The notes beneath the pieces are model-generated. The model was not told the DNA's origin and ran no database searches. It saw only the letters and a program-made list of their open reading frames with translations. Made by a program: the position numbers and the translations under genes. A stretch of 64,000 nt of DNA from Gymnopilus junonius (taxonomy: Eukaryota; Basidiomycota; Agaricomycetes; Agaricales; Galerinaceae), in NCBI GenBank assembly GCA_015501075.1, contig JADNYJ010000010.1, forward strand, positions 248,001-312,000, read 5' to 3'. Positions 12,175 through 22,376 of this stretch are shown one piece after another (positions within the stretch are counted from its first letter, which is position 1; every line of letters begins with the position of its first letter).

Positions 12175-12794
12175 ACGCCGTGATTACGGTTGACGGCTGC
12201 CGACATTCGGCTACCGTCACCGTTCCGTGAGCCTCGATGGAACTCTCATGTCGGTACGGCTACGGTACGGTAAACCAACCACGACGGCCGTAGAAACACG
12301 GCCGCTACGGCCGTAATCGGCACTGCGACATTGAGTAAACTTAGGTGCAAATTTTCACTGATAAATGTTGATTTCATCACCTCCATTTGCCGATCAACTA
12401 TTCGCAACATGATTTGGTGGCAAACCATCTGCAAAAGTGGCAAAATTCCCATATCACGGAAGTAAGTAATAGCCTCGTCAATCTGACATCATTTGACGAA
12501 TGACTTTCACAACAAGCCATTTTTGCATTGTTTTTAGTGCCTATTCGAGGCTGAATATTTTCAAAATAGATAAATAGTAGGGCAGTAGTGAGTCCTCCTT
12601 GAATTAGATCACTAAAACTTACTAACCGATAACAAGGAGGAAGTCATAGACACTGTACGGCGTATACGGCCGTCGACGGCCGTTTTCTTACCGTGCCGTA
12701 CCGTCGAGCATTACAAAAACTGACTTACGGTACGGTGACGGCTGCTCCGTCGCCGTAGGGTACCGTAATCTTACGGCCGTATGCCGTTACGGCG

Positions 12795-12809
12795 CGGTGG
12801 ACACCCCTA
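12795..12809 (-). repeat. Right terminal inverted repeat of the hAT MITE
   Basis: CGGTGGACACCCCTA on the plus strand is the inverse of the left end with one mismatch. It directly abuts the right CTCATGAG copy at 12810-12817. Confidence 0.9.
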
Positions 12810-12817
12810 CTCATGAG

Positions 12818-13305
12818 TCAAGCCATACTATCCTTTATCGGGACATTGAAAGTATCGGGAGTTTGAAAAGTTTGAATTTTTGTATCATCCGCTCTCTCCC
12901 TGGTATCGCAAAAAAATGGCATAAATACTAGACCTTCTCCTCTTTACAATCATGTATTTTTGAGTTACAAAAAAATGAGCGAATACGGGGGAAATGAGGA
13001 TGCAAGTAACTCGTTACATCAAAATGGCTAATGTAAACACATTGTTACCCAGATCGGGCCAGATCCTGAACACCCACTGCCACCGAAATTGAGAGAGACT
13101 TTACAGAGGTTCAGACGAGCTCAAATGTCAAATTCTAGGTCAATTGCTTGAGAGTTGTGTCTGGGAAGGAAGAATGAATGACGGGGGTGCATTTTGAGGT
13201 GACATGCGTGATACGCATTCAAGCTCCGCTTAGATATTATGTTTACCACTGCCAGCAGCAGATTCAGCGACAGATTCAGCGACTAGCTAGGCCGTATTCT
13301 ATCTC
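12818..13305. other. Intergenic spacer between MITE and transposase fragment
   Basis: About 490 bp of non-coding sequence with no open frame over 60 codons and no family match. It contains AT-rich patches and a short local duplication, CAGATTCAGCGACAGATTCA, around 13260-13280, just before the pipsqueak-domain frame. Confidence 0.4.
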
Positions 13306-13539
13306 ATGACTCGCGCAAAGGTCTATCGTACACAGCCGGAACACGTTAACTACAATGACCCCGATGTCAAGACACGAATCGAGGAGGCATGTGCAGCAGT
13401 CCGTGCTGGCCACATGGATCTGTCAAAAGCCGCCAGGAAATACGACCTCCCCTACGGGACTCTACGAAACCGGTATCATAACTTCAGGAAACCAGTGAAG
13501 GAGGCTCATAGTAAGCAGAGGACTTGGCGACAACACTAA
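13306..13539 (+). pseudogene. Solo pipsqueak helix-turn-helix (HTH_psq) fragment of a pogo/CENP-B-like transposase
   Basis: An ATG-initiated frame of 77 codons. Residues 22-60 fit the HTH_psq fold: an acidic first helix (TRIEEACAAVRAG), then LSKAARKYDLPYGTLRNRYH, where AA.KY.LPYGTLR.R is the signature of the second and third helices. Fungal pogo/Tigger-type transposases and CENP-B-like proteins begin with this domain, followed by a CENP-B HTH and a DDE domain. Neither follows here: the frame stops 77 codons in, and the next 400 bases contain no DDE motif. It is therefore either the 5' relic of a dead transposon or a domesticated short DNA-binding protein. The first reading is more likely given the MITE only 500 bp away. 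Confidence 0.65.
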
Positions 13540-13970
13540 GCTCTCTGCATGTGCCGTACTTCGGCTCAGCGGAGCTCCAAAATTTACGGTGACCACACTG
13601 TGACAGTTGTTTCAATCTCCCCATGTTTTGAGATTTGAGACGCGGAAATGCTCCTGTGCTTTCCACATCTACTTTTCGCTAAAATTTTTGTTATAGCCGT
13701 GTTTAGACTTCAAATATGTACCTATGTATGAAATTATATGCTGCTTGGAGGTGTGCTAAATATCTAATCGATTTTTCTTTGCGGACGATTTCAAACTCCC
13801 GATAAAGCCTCCACTTTCACCAAGCCAGATACTGAACTTGACTTCAAGTTTCACTAGTAGTTTCAAAGTTTGGGTTGAAGTAGGGTAGGTAAGAATCCAA
13901 AATTTGTGACCGTGACCAAGTACTGTTTGAACTCTTGCCTCTACTTTCAAGTTTCGACGGCTTTTCTGCG
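13540..13970. other. Non-coding stretch, no transposase continuation
   Basis: Nothing coding is seen. Repeated ACTTTCA/CTTCAAGTTT words between 13800 and 13960 give a weak local repetitiveness but no clear inverted or direct repeat boundary. The end of the stretch is the likely promoter of the SAP/F-box gene starting at 13971. Confidence 0.4.
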
Positions 13971-16133
13971 ATGTCCTGTCAATTGAAACTAGCTGAGCTG
14001 AAAAAGTTTATCAGTACCCCCAACTAAAACTCCTTTGCAAAGAGAAAGCTATATCTGGGGTATTCAAAGCTTAACAAAGAAGCTATCATCGGAAAACTGT
14101 TGAACTGGCAAAGTGGTGCTACACAACAACTTCTGAAGGTGCTTCGGCCTTGAAACGTCATTATTAGGAAATTTAGAAGGTCGGAGTAGTTCCGAGTTGA
14201 CTGCAACGCCTTCAACTTTATACCAATCTAATGATCTCGCAATAATCGAATCTCAATCTGGCTTTTCGCCACTTGCGCCTGCAACCTTAAGGGCCTCTAG
14301 GCCGGACGTCCGTGGAGTGAACGTCGGGGTTAATCACTCTGCCCTTGTTCCAAAACGTCCTCGCTGCGACTTGGTAGAACCTAGTGAACCCTCACAGAAG
14401 AAGAAAGCATCGAGCAATGTCACACCCACTGCACTCTCGGAAAGAATACAACCCAAGGCACTACTAGCTTCGTTGCTCTCAGTCTCTCAGCCCAGTAGCC
14501 ATGGGGTCGGACAGAATGGACCTCTACCTATGCAGTCAGTGAACCCACACATCGAATCCAATATCTCGCTGCATAGAGTATTCGAGCCAATAAAACGTCC
14601 TCCACGCCGCTTCAATCTCTTGGTGGTGAAAAGGGATCTACCAGACAATGTATCCGTCCCAGACATTCGCCAGAACTCTGAGGGAAATGTCGCTTCTCTG
14701 GAATACTTAGACTTCCCTCTGGAAGAACATATTTGGCCGCATACTGTTTCTCTTCCTCCTCTTCTGGCTGAAAGGAAGCATATACCTAATCTCTCTGTGA
14801 TCCTAAGCGGCATTTCCTTTACGGATCTAAGGACTTGCGCACTGGTTTCTCGTACATTTCGCTATGCTGGTGGATCTTTTCCTCATACTCTAAGTGTATT
14901 TACCTAATTCTTTCAGCATATGTATCGGCAGCACATCAGCTCTCTAGACGATTCCCAGGTGAAAGGTTACGACAAGTTTTTTTTGCGCTATCCACCCAGG
15001 ATGTTCAACCTGTGGCCGTATCTTATCTCCCGCGAACAGGAAGTCGAGTCGAGACGTGCAATTTACGAAGCATCGTTTCTCTTTCAAACCTGTAAAGGTT
15101 TGTTCGAGATCAATGAAGCTTTATGGTCAAGTCCTGACCATAGCAAGCAAGCAAACATTGCAGTCAGGTAAAATTTATCCAGTGATATTTTTGTAGAAAT
15201 TTGACTCATCATTTGTAGGTTTATCGTAACAAGGCTCTTCTTTATGTTTTCTACTAAACAGGCGGAGGATGAAAACGTAAAAGAAGCAACGTCTGCAAAA
15301 ATCTTGGATGTCCAAGAAGTCGTCAAGGATGAAATATGGAAAATTACATACCATTCTCGGTCGTCGATTCAGGAACTCTTTGTTCTAGAGTCTACCTGCG
15401 AGGTTATTGGCAAGGCCGATGTTCCATTAGAAACGTCTGCCGTCCCTTACCCGCTTAATTTTCGGACGGATTGGGCTGCATATATCCAAAGCAAGCTCAG
15501 TCCTGACTCTCAGAAAAGCAACGTCCAAAGTCAGGGACTACTAGATTACCTGCACTGGCCTAACCATGAGGAGTACACCAGGGGTATCAGTAATCTGTGG
15601 TTGAAGAGAGTTAAAGGAGAAGGGACTGTCGGGCTTGCCAAATTGGTAGTTGCACAACGATACGTTCTAGCTTGTGTCGCTAGCAATAGGCAGGTGGATT
15701 TCTTTTGAGCTACTGTTCGTCCGCCTTCCTGATTCTTCTATGGTGCAGTGTGAGTGGGCCTTGGCGGACAGCAAACGAAATGGCACAGGAGTTCGACGGG
15801 CGCCCATCATTTGCGTATTCATCCATTCCACGAGATTCTAAAACGAAAAAGATCAACTTATTTCTCCCCGCGTAGTTCTTCCGAGTTGACTAAAATAATC
15901 CAAACAATAACCCGAAATTCTCCTTTTACAGACATCATCATGTCGAGAGCGTTCATTTTACTTCAAGTAAAGGCCAATGCCTCCATTCTGCATTGGCTGT
16001 CATACAGACACCTGGAAGGGAATACTATATTCTACGAGACAACGGTATGCAAGTAGGATGCGAAGAGGAAGGGGTAGCATTGGTGTGGATGGAAATTCTA
16101 GGATGCAAAGAAGATGGTAGTGTATCACGTTAA
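13971..16133 (+). CDS. Uncharacterised protein with N-terminal SAP motif and F-box
   Basis: Exons can be joined as 13971-14005, 14045-14112, 14168-14866 or so, 14914-about 15110, about 15218-15689, 15749-15871 and 15932-16133. The N-terminus MSCQLKLAELKKKLYLGYSK followed by LNKEAIIGKLLNW fits a SAP DNA-binding helix pair. A basic-rich disordered part (KRPRCDLVEPSEPSQKKKAS) and a conserved-looking RPPRRFNLLVVKR follow. IPNLSVILSGISFTDLRTCA LVSRTFRYA fits an F-box (residues about 260-300). The C-terminal half (WPYLISREQEVESRRAIYEA, SGPWRTANEMAQEFDG, YYILRDNGMQVGCEEEGVAL) is alpha-rich and of unknown family. Three features are odd: a 39-nt first intron (or an in-frame TAA), a one-base break at the T8 run 14977-14984, and a GC-AG intron at 15690-15748. 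F-box proteins normally recruit substrates to SCF ubiquitin ligases, so the inferred role is DNA-associated ubiquitination. This is inference only. Confidence 0.7.
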
Positions 16134-16183
16134 CATGGTCCGACGAACAGAAAGTAAACAAGAAAATTACAAGCGAAGCCAGA

Positions 16184-18851
16184 TCATTTCTTCCCTTTGT
16201 TCTTGGGTTTTTTACCAGCTTTCTTGCCCAGTTTTACAGCATCGCCCCGCTTGGCGCGAATCCCTTCGTTACTAGCTCTTGATTTTTGCCCCATGTCATT
16301 TTCGAACATTCCGCCTGTACGGGGCTTCTTGGAGGATGACTTTTGTTTCTTCTTTAAAGGACGGGAAGGTTTCCTCTCTGGCTCTCCTATTTTGGGCGGA
16401 CGCGCAGCCTTTTTCGCCGAGCGAATAGCAGCATTGAGAGCGTTGTCGTCCCCTAATTCCTTGTCCTCTTCCATTATCATCTTTCGCCTCTTGGCTTTAC
16501 GGGATAGTCCCGAAAATTTGTCTCTCTTAGGCTGTGCCACACATCAAAAGGGCAGAATCCAAAGGGGTCATAATAGAAACTTACCTTGTTTTCGTCCAAG
16601 GCCTTGGTTGATTTGCTCGATCTTCCTCCATTTTCATGGACGAGCTTACTCAAATCTGAAAGAATGGTGACGGTTACTACTATTCCATTGCGGGATAAAC
16701 TGCTCGGTGGCAAACCTTCAGCGTTTTGTTTCTCTTTGGTAGTTTGGAACCAGGTTCTCGCGGGCCTTGAGAATATTTCAGCCTCATGTTCAATCATATT
16801 CTGACCCTTCTTTAATTCCATTTCTGCTTTTCTTATCTAGACTCAATGCGTTAGTGACGGAGAGTTAGATTTAAAGACATGAAAATCACTTGTTTTTCTT
16901 CCTTCTCCTCTTTCAGAATTTCAGCTATCTCCCCTTTCAGGATATCAAGCTTTTCGACCCAGGTTTGGACCGACTCGGCCGGAACAATGCGATGACGAAC
17001 TTGATCCTCCCCAGAGCTGTGTTTTATAGCGGCCTTGAGCATTTTTCGGTCAGTCTCCCCTACAAGTGTAACAGAACTAGAAGCGTGCGTTAGAACGTGG
17101 ACGAGTACATGCAGATAAATCTTACCGGCCCTTCTTGCCTGCACGAGCCGTTCGACCAACGCGATGGAGATACTGAGCGAGTTGAGAAGGCATGTCATAG
17201 TTAATCACAGTTTCAACACCTTTGATATCTAGACCACGCGAAGCCAGGTCGGTAGCCATGAGATAATCAACGGTACCCTCTCGAAATGCGTGGAGGGCTG
17301 AGAGACGCTACACATCATAAGTAAGACTTTCAGAAAGAAGGCAAAATACCAACCTGTTCCTGGGTTAGATCGCCATGTAGTTCTTCACATTTAAGGCCTA
17401 TTAAACCAAAAACGATACGCATTTGGTGCGCAAGTTTCTTGCTGCGTAAAAATATTATAACTTTGCTTTTGAATGTTTGCTTGCAAAGTGCAACTAATAA
17501 AGCAGAGCGCTCGCTCTCTTTGCCCGCCTTTACGCGGACGAACTCTTGTACCAGTCCGCTTGCTGTGCTTCGTTTAGGATCCACGAATAATCGAACTGGT
17601 TTGTTAAGCGACATTTTGACTAACTCGTCGACGGAATCAGTCATTGTTGCGGAAAAAAGCATCGTTTGTCGAGAGGTTGGGCAGAACTTAATAATCTCGG
17701 AAAGCTCGTCCGCGAAGCCATCGGATAACATCCTATCAGCCTCGTCAAGGACTAGGATATCAACTGCGTCGAGAGTGAAGGATGGAGAATTGCGAATATG
17801 GTCAATCAAACGTCCAGGTGTGGCAACAACAATATCTGGTCTTGTGCGAAGCTCAGCTTCTTGGGATTTCAAAGACAAACCACCTATAACCAATGATCAT
17901 ATAAGTAAGGGTGCATTTAACATTTAATGACATCGTCAACCCACCGACTAAGAGAGCTAATTGTATATCTGTGTGAGTTGCGAGCTTTTTGCCGACATCA
18001 AAACATTGGACGCCAAGTTCCCTAGTGGGCACAAGGACAACGCAGCGCGTTGCAGCAGCTTTTTTGCCCTTCTCCCGGTACAGAAGACGCTCAAGCATGG
18101 GGATCATGAAAGCAGCCGTTTTTCCAGACCCCGTAACAGCATTTCCAACAACGTCCTTTCCTAGGAGAGCAACGGGAATTGTGGCAGCCTGAATAGGAGT
18201 AGGTTTTGTAAACCCCAGAGTTGTCAAGGCTTTTAACAAAGGCCTTGACAGGTTCATGGTCAAGAAAGAGTCATGAGCCTTAACTGGACCAGGTTCCGAA
18301 TCGAAAAAAGCAGCTTTTCGATCCTTTTCCACCTGTGTTTCCTCCTCAGAATCTTCATCTTCCGAAGACTCGTCATCGTCATCTGATATTTCATTCCCTG
18401 ATTCATCGTCTTCTCCTGCATCGCCTTCTTTGTCTGTAGCCAAAGGGTCCTCTTCTTCCTCGCTAGGAAAGTCCTGCGCATCTTCCATCTCCGATCCAAA
18501 GTCTTCAACATCAATTTCGCCTTCAGGTTCCTCACTTTCACTCACTTCCTCGCGCTTTCTCTTCTTGTTCAGACGTCTACGGGCAATGATTTCATCTACC
18601 GATATTGGTTCCTTTATAAAACATTAGTTTCGCGCAGGCAAGCAGCCAAATGAACTTACAGGTTTGCTACCGGTCTTCACAAAATCATGGAATCCAACTG
18701 TATTGTCCGTAAGGTCGATATATAGATCTCCACTAAGGTCAAATACGAATTCTGGATCGAGCTTAACTTCGTCCGGTTTGGAAGGTTTTGTGCTTGAAGG
18801 AATTGGCCCATCCTCTGCGTCAGAGTCGATTGTCATCACATAGTCAGCCAT
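16184..18851 (-). CDS. DRS1: ATP-dependent RNA helicase Drs1 (DEAD-box, 60S ribosome assembly)
   Basis: A nucleolar DEAD-box helicase of about 750 aa required for 27S pre-rRNA processing. It starts at ATG 18851. The N-terminus is very acidic (runs of E, D and S, about 18290-18540). The helicase core follows: the Q motif near [20 protein letters not shown], Walker [34 protein letters not shown] box [11 protein letters not shown] motif LFSATMTDS, and [14 protein letters not shown]. Two short minus-strand exons supply the [11 protein letters not shown] box before [17 protein letters not shown]. The C-terminus is lysine-rich ([16 protein letters not shown], then [13 protein letters not shown]), as in Drs1/DDX27. 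Eight or so short introns interrupt it. The acidic N-terminus, the spacing and the basic tail separate it from other DEAD-box proteins. Confidence 0.92.
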
Positions 18852-18976
18852 GATGACTGCAGTTTGGATAGGATGTACAAAGTGAAGAATATTGGGAGGG
18901 CAACTTGAGAAGGTATACTACAAAGTCCTGGAGAAAATATTTCATGTGACTGTTATGTCACCGGCCCGAAAGCCGG

Positions 18977-19327
18977 TTGATTGTTGTCGCTAGTCTTGCC
19001 GCACGTTCTACTCATCCACGCTCCAGCGGACAAATCCTTCAGCAACTTTGCACTTTGTTGGACTTTGTCAACTCGCAGTTGCAGTACTATCGGGAGGTCC
19101 TTCTTGAACAAGCACGGCTTGATCGGGAGCTTGCTTTGTCGTATTCAGCCACAATGAAGGAATTGACTAACCACTTAATTTATATCTCGGGTTTATCATC
19201 CCATGGCCTTTTCAATCCCATTTTCATCTTCAACTTCAACTTGCTCACAAAATACAGCCATGCTGGACACAAACATGCCGAGTTTTTGTTTTTACGATCC
19301 GCTGTTATTTCGCCCACCGAAGAATGA
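18977..19327 (+). pseudogene. Orphan coding-like fragment, weakly BAR-domain-like
   Basis: A plus-strand frame without an early ATG. Its middle, LCTLLDFVNSQLQYYREVLL followed by EQARLDRE, is amphipathic and resembles the helix of BAR-domain proteins that carries a 'QL.YYR' turn. No second exon with a matching helix is visible, and the downstream part (FIFNFNLLTKYSH) is low complexity. It lies between two minus-strand genes. It is probably a relic or a chance frame; the BAR resemblance is only an impression from the pattern. Confidence 0.25.
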
Positions 19328-19841
19328 CGTCACGTAACAGGGATGGTTTTTAATTTTCTCGGCTTTCTTTTCTTTTCTTTTCTATTCCGTTCCCCTCTCT
19401 TTCATCCGCAACCTCTTACATCCCCATAGTATTGTGCCACCGGTGGTTTGTTTTCACAATTGGGGAGTGCTAGTCTGGCCAACGTCCCCCTTGCAATGCT
19501 ATGATTCGCTTTTATTATTTTACTTATAGTTTACGAAGAACTGGCGAGGTAGTTCATAGCTACCTGAGTTACTATGTAACGTAGTCAGTCACATATAATT
19601 CCAATTCCTTGACTCTTCATGTCCAGAATCACTCAAGGATACTTACTACCTGCGACAATCTGTAATCTGGATCAAAATATTTTTGGAAGAAATTGTAATT
19701 TACAAATGACTACAGTACTTATTCTCAGGCCCCACCTTGATTTACCACAAATTTACGGTGCCATCGGTTGTATAAGTAGTACAAAGTTTTAATAGTCGGT
19801 ATATCAAAGTAAGCAAGGACTACGTACGGATCTCATGGTAA
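19328..19841. other. Intergenic, CT-rich then AT-rich
   Basis: A TTTTC/CTTTT-rich tract near 19350-19400 is followed by AT-rich sequence that leads into the 3' end of the BTB gene. No open frame or RNA gene is recognised. Confidence 0.4.
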
Positions 19842-22180
19842 TCAACTCGCTTGTTCTGGATTCTTTGCTGACGGAGAGACCCCTGGTGTGGATGGCTTGA
19901 ACTCAAGTCTCTGAGCAATGAGAGGCCACACTGAATATAGGTTTATCAGTAAGATTTATTAGGCAAGTTGGCTAAGGACTCAGCACCTTCTTCAAAACCA
20001 GGATGCCTTCCATTTCTTATTTGTAGCCATACGTTCTTCATTGTCTCCGAAGAACGAATTTCATGCCAATGGGACAGGAAAAAGTCGACTTCCACCTATT
20101 AATCAAAGGTTCAACACAACTTTGAAATAGATGACTTGCTCAGAAGCTCACCTTACGAACTGCATCAAAGGCGGCTGCAAAGGGCGAAAATACTTCATAT
20201 CCAATGTTATCGACTGTGAGAGACTTCATTATATGCTTTATTCAGTCACCAGAAGTCAGTACCTCATAATGGTGCAAAGGATTCTACATACCTGAGCAGC
20301 ACGTTCCTTGAGTTCGGGCAGGTCTAATCCTAAAGGATGACTCATTCATAGATGAAATTGCTTTTTAAAAAACACCAACTAACTGTCCGCGATCCGGTAA
20401 ATGGATTTAGCAGAACATGGAGCAGGTCTTCCTGGATTGGCTCTCAACCAGTCTTTGATCCATTCAGCACGAGTCGATGATTGCTCACGATGAGCATGGC
20501 GTCTTGCCGCTCCGGGAAGCTGACCTCCTTCCGAAGGCGTGGAAGGTATACTATCAGCAGGAGTAGCAGTCGTATCATGAGGCGTCGTGAGGAATGACGA
20601 AGAAAGGGGAGCGAAGACGATATTGTCAGTATAGATCTACAATTTTGGTTCAGCACCCTGCCAAAAGATGAAACCAGAGACACACATAATATAACATGGC
20701 ACGGTATGTAGTATAAGCAGCATCTCGCACCGCAATTACCATCTTTGAAGTGTTGAGTGAACCGTCTTCCTGTCGTGGATCAGGCGTAGGGGTGGGCAAC
20801 AGGGCTTGAGACATAGGCTCCGATGTCTCTAAACCTTCGGGGTCGAATCTCTCGAAGTCCTCTACATTGGAATCGGGTAGAAGAATCAGTGAGCCCTCCG
20901 TCGTACTTATACGGGGGGAGGATTTCTGGCTAGCTCCTTCCAATCCCTCTTCGTTGTCTGAATCTTCAAATTCATCCAAGGTCAACAGTTGAGGACTTTC
21001 TTGGTCCAACCCTTGAGGGGTTCTGGCAGGGTCTGTTGATGCCATTGAACCTTCCGCAAAGTGAGAACTAAACACTAATTAATTAAATGAACAGCTGCAA
21101 TCGACAAATAAAAGTCAGATTAAACAGACTGGTTTGAAAGTATTCCGCTCGCTGGAGTAGTCTTTTCGAAGCCCATATCCTCCTGCCATTGCCTAGGATT
21201 TGTCCCCTTCTTGGGATAATAAACTGGACATCAGAATATGTGGGGTCATCTAGCAATTCCCCGACTGTGTCCAGGAGTGATTTAGGAACTTGCTGTCGTG
21301 GTGGCAAATTCTGTAGCGGCAGCGACGACGGAGAGGAAGTTATGGTACAAATAATCACGAAAGCGTCTTGCGCCTTGACAGACAATGACTGGTAGTACAC
21401 ATTGTCTCTTCGAGCGAACTGTGCCCTAAGAGTCATTAAGCTCACTTCATGCGATGGATACTTAAGCATTGAATATGTACCACCCCCAATTAGCTGTCTA
21501 GAGCATATTTACTCTGAGTCGATCCTACAGTAACCAAGAAAGTCATCAAAAGGCATGTACTTACCTTGTACGTGAAGGTATGATTGTGTGCTTCTTTCAC
21601 GTTGCATAAAATGGCCTTCTCCACACTAGAGCTAATGAGTTTGAAAGGCCCAGAAAAGCAAAAAAAAGAAAAGAAAGTAATCACTTTCGAAGTTCAAAAC
21701 TAAATTTGAAAACACCATTCCGAACCCACCTAAATCCCCATATGAGTAACACGTTGCTGATCTCTTCATGAGCAAAGGGATTCACCTCCCCGAGTCGGCC
21801 AATGATGCTTCCTTTTCCTCCGCGGTGGGCTGAAAATTACAGTTCAGTAATTCATAAACCATAAACATAATGAGTAGCAAAAAAATGACTCACTTCACAC
21901 GAAAGGTATAAGCTAACAAAGCCCCCACTCTCTGTACCATCCTTCGTTTGTCCAGCGTTGGCGTAGAATAAAATCTAGGTAACAAGATCGACATGTATCA
22001 CATATTGCCAGTGCGCTGCTAGTTCAAATGTACCTGCCACATATCATTCCCAAAGCGAGCAGATTTGTTGACCTTTGATTTCTTGTCACCCTTTGTCGAA
22101 TCGAAGAGGGTTTTGAGACCCCTGAAAGTCCATTCAAAGGTAATAGACGAAGACTCCGAATATTGCGATTCTATGTCCAT
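19842..22180 (-). CDS. BTB/POZ domain protein, MATH-like N-terminal region
   Basis: It starts at ATG 22180 (MDIESQYSESSSITFEWTFR) and ends at 19842. The N-terminal exons (FEWTFRGLKTLFDSTKGDKK, FGNDMWQ, ILFYANAG, GGFVSLYLSCE, PTAEEKEASLADSGR, EAHNHTFTYKV) follow the pattern of the MATH-like domain found before BTB in many Agaricomycete proteins. The BTB core begins with LLDDPTYSDVQFIIPRRG and ASKRLLQRAEYFQT. An acidic insert follows (about 20790-21075; DEFEDSDNEEGLEG, DSNVEDFERFDPEGL), then the rest of BTB (AMLYY, IYTDNIVFAPLSS, SAKSIYRIAD) and a C-terminal BACK-like helical part ending in LIAQRLEF. Such proteins usually act as substrate adaptors for Cullin-3 ubiquitin ligases; that role is inferred. 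All splices keep frame. Confidence 0.8.
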
Positions 22181-22376
22181 GATGCCCACAGTACGTCAAG
22201 AGATATGTGTCGCTTGCAAAATAAGTAGACCGTTAACTGAGCGCGGCTGTCAATGTTGGAAGTGTTTATTGGGTGTTTATTGTTCAATCTGAATCGGAAC
22301 GATACATATATCAATGTCATGTGATCAACAGCTAATTGACACCATCGTAGTCTTAAATTTAGAACCAACAGTCGCT

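Larger units (their letters stand above)
12160..12809. mobile_element. hAT-type MITE, 650 bp, with 8-bp target-site duplication
   Basis: The element starts TAGGGCTGTCCACCG (12160-12174) and ends with the inverted match CGGTGGACACCCCTA (12795-12809). The two termini differ by one base over 15. On both sides stands the same 8-bp word CTCATGAG (12152-12159 and 12810-12817), as expected for a hAT target-site duplication (T at position 2, A at position 7). Both subterminal regions, about 150 bp each, are packed with short TACGG, ACGGCCGT and GTACGGTACGG words in both orientations. Such clusters are typical transposase-binding repeats of hAT elements. The central 330 bp is AT-rich and has no transposase-size open frame, so this is a non-autonomous copy. 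It lies just after the phospholipase D stop codon. Confidence 0.9.

Noticed and set aside
13800..13960. Repeated CTTCAAGTTT-like words suggesting a second MITE
   Set aside because: No terminal inverted repeat pair or target duplication could be found around them.
16197..16670. 157-codon plus-strand frame
   Set aside because: It is the shadow of the lysine-rich DRS1 C-terminus, which is clearly coding on the other strand.
17439..17927. 162-codon plus-strand frame
   Set aside because: It is antisense to the DEAD-box core of DRS1.
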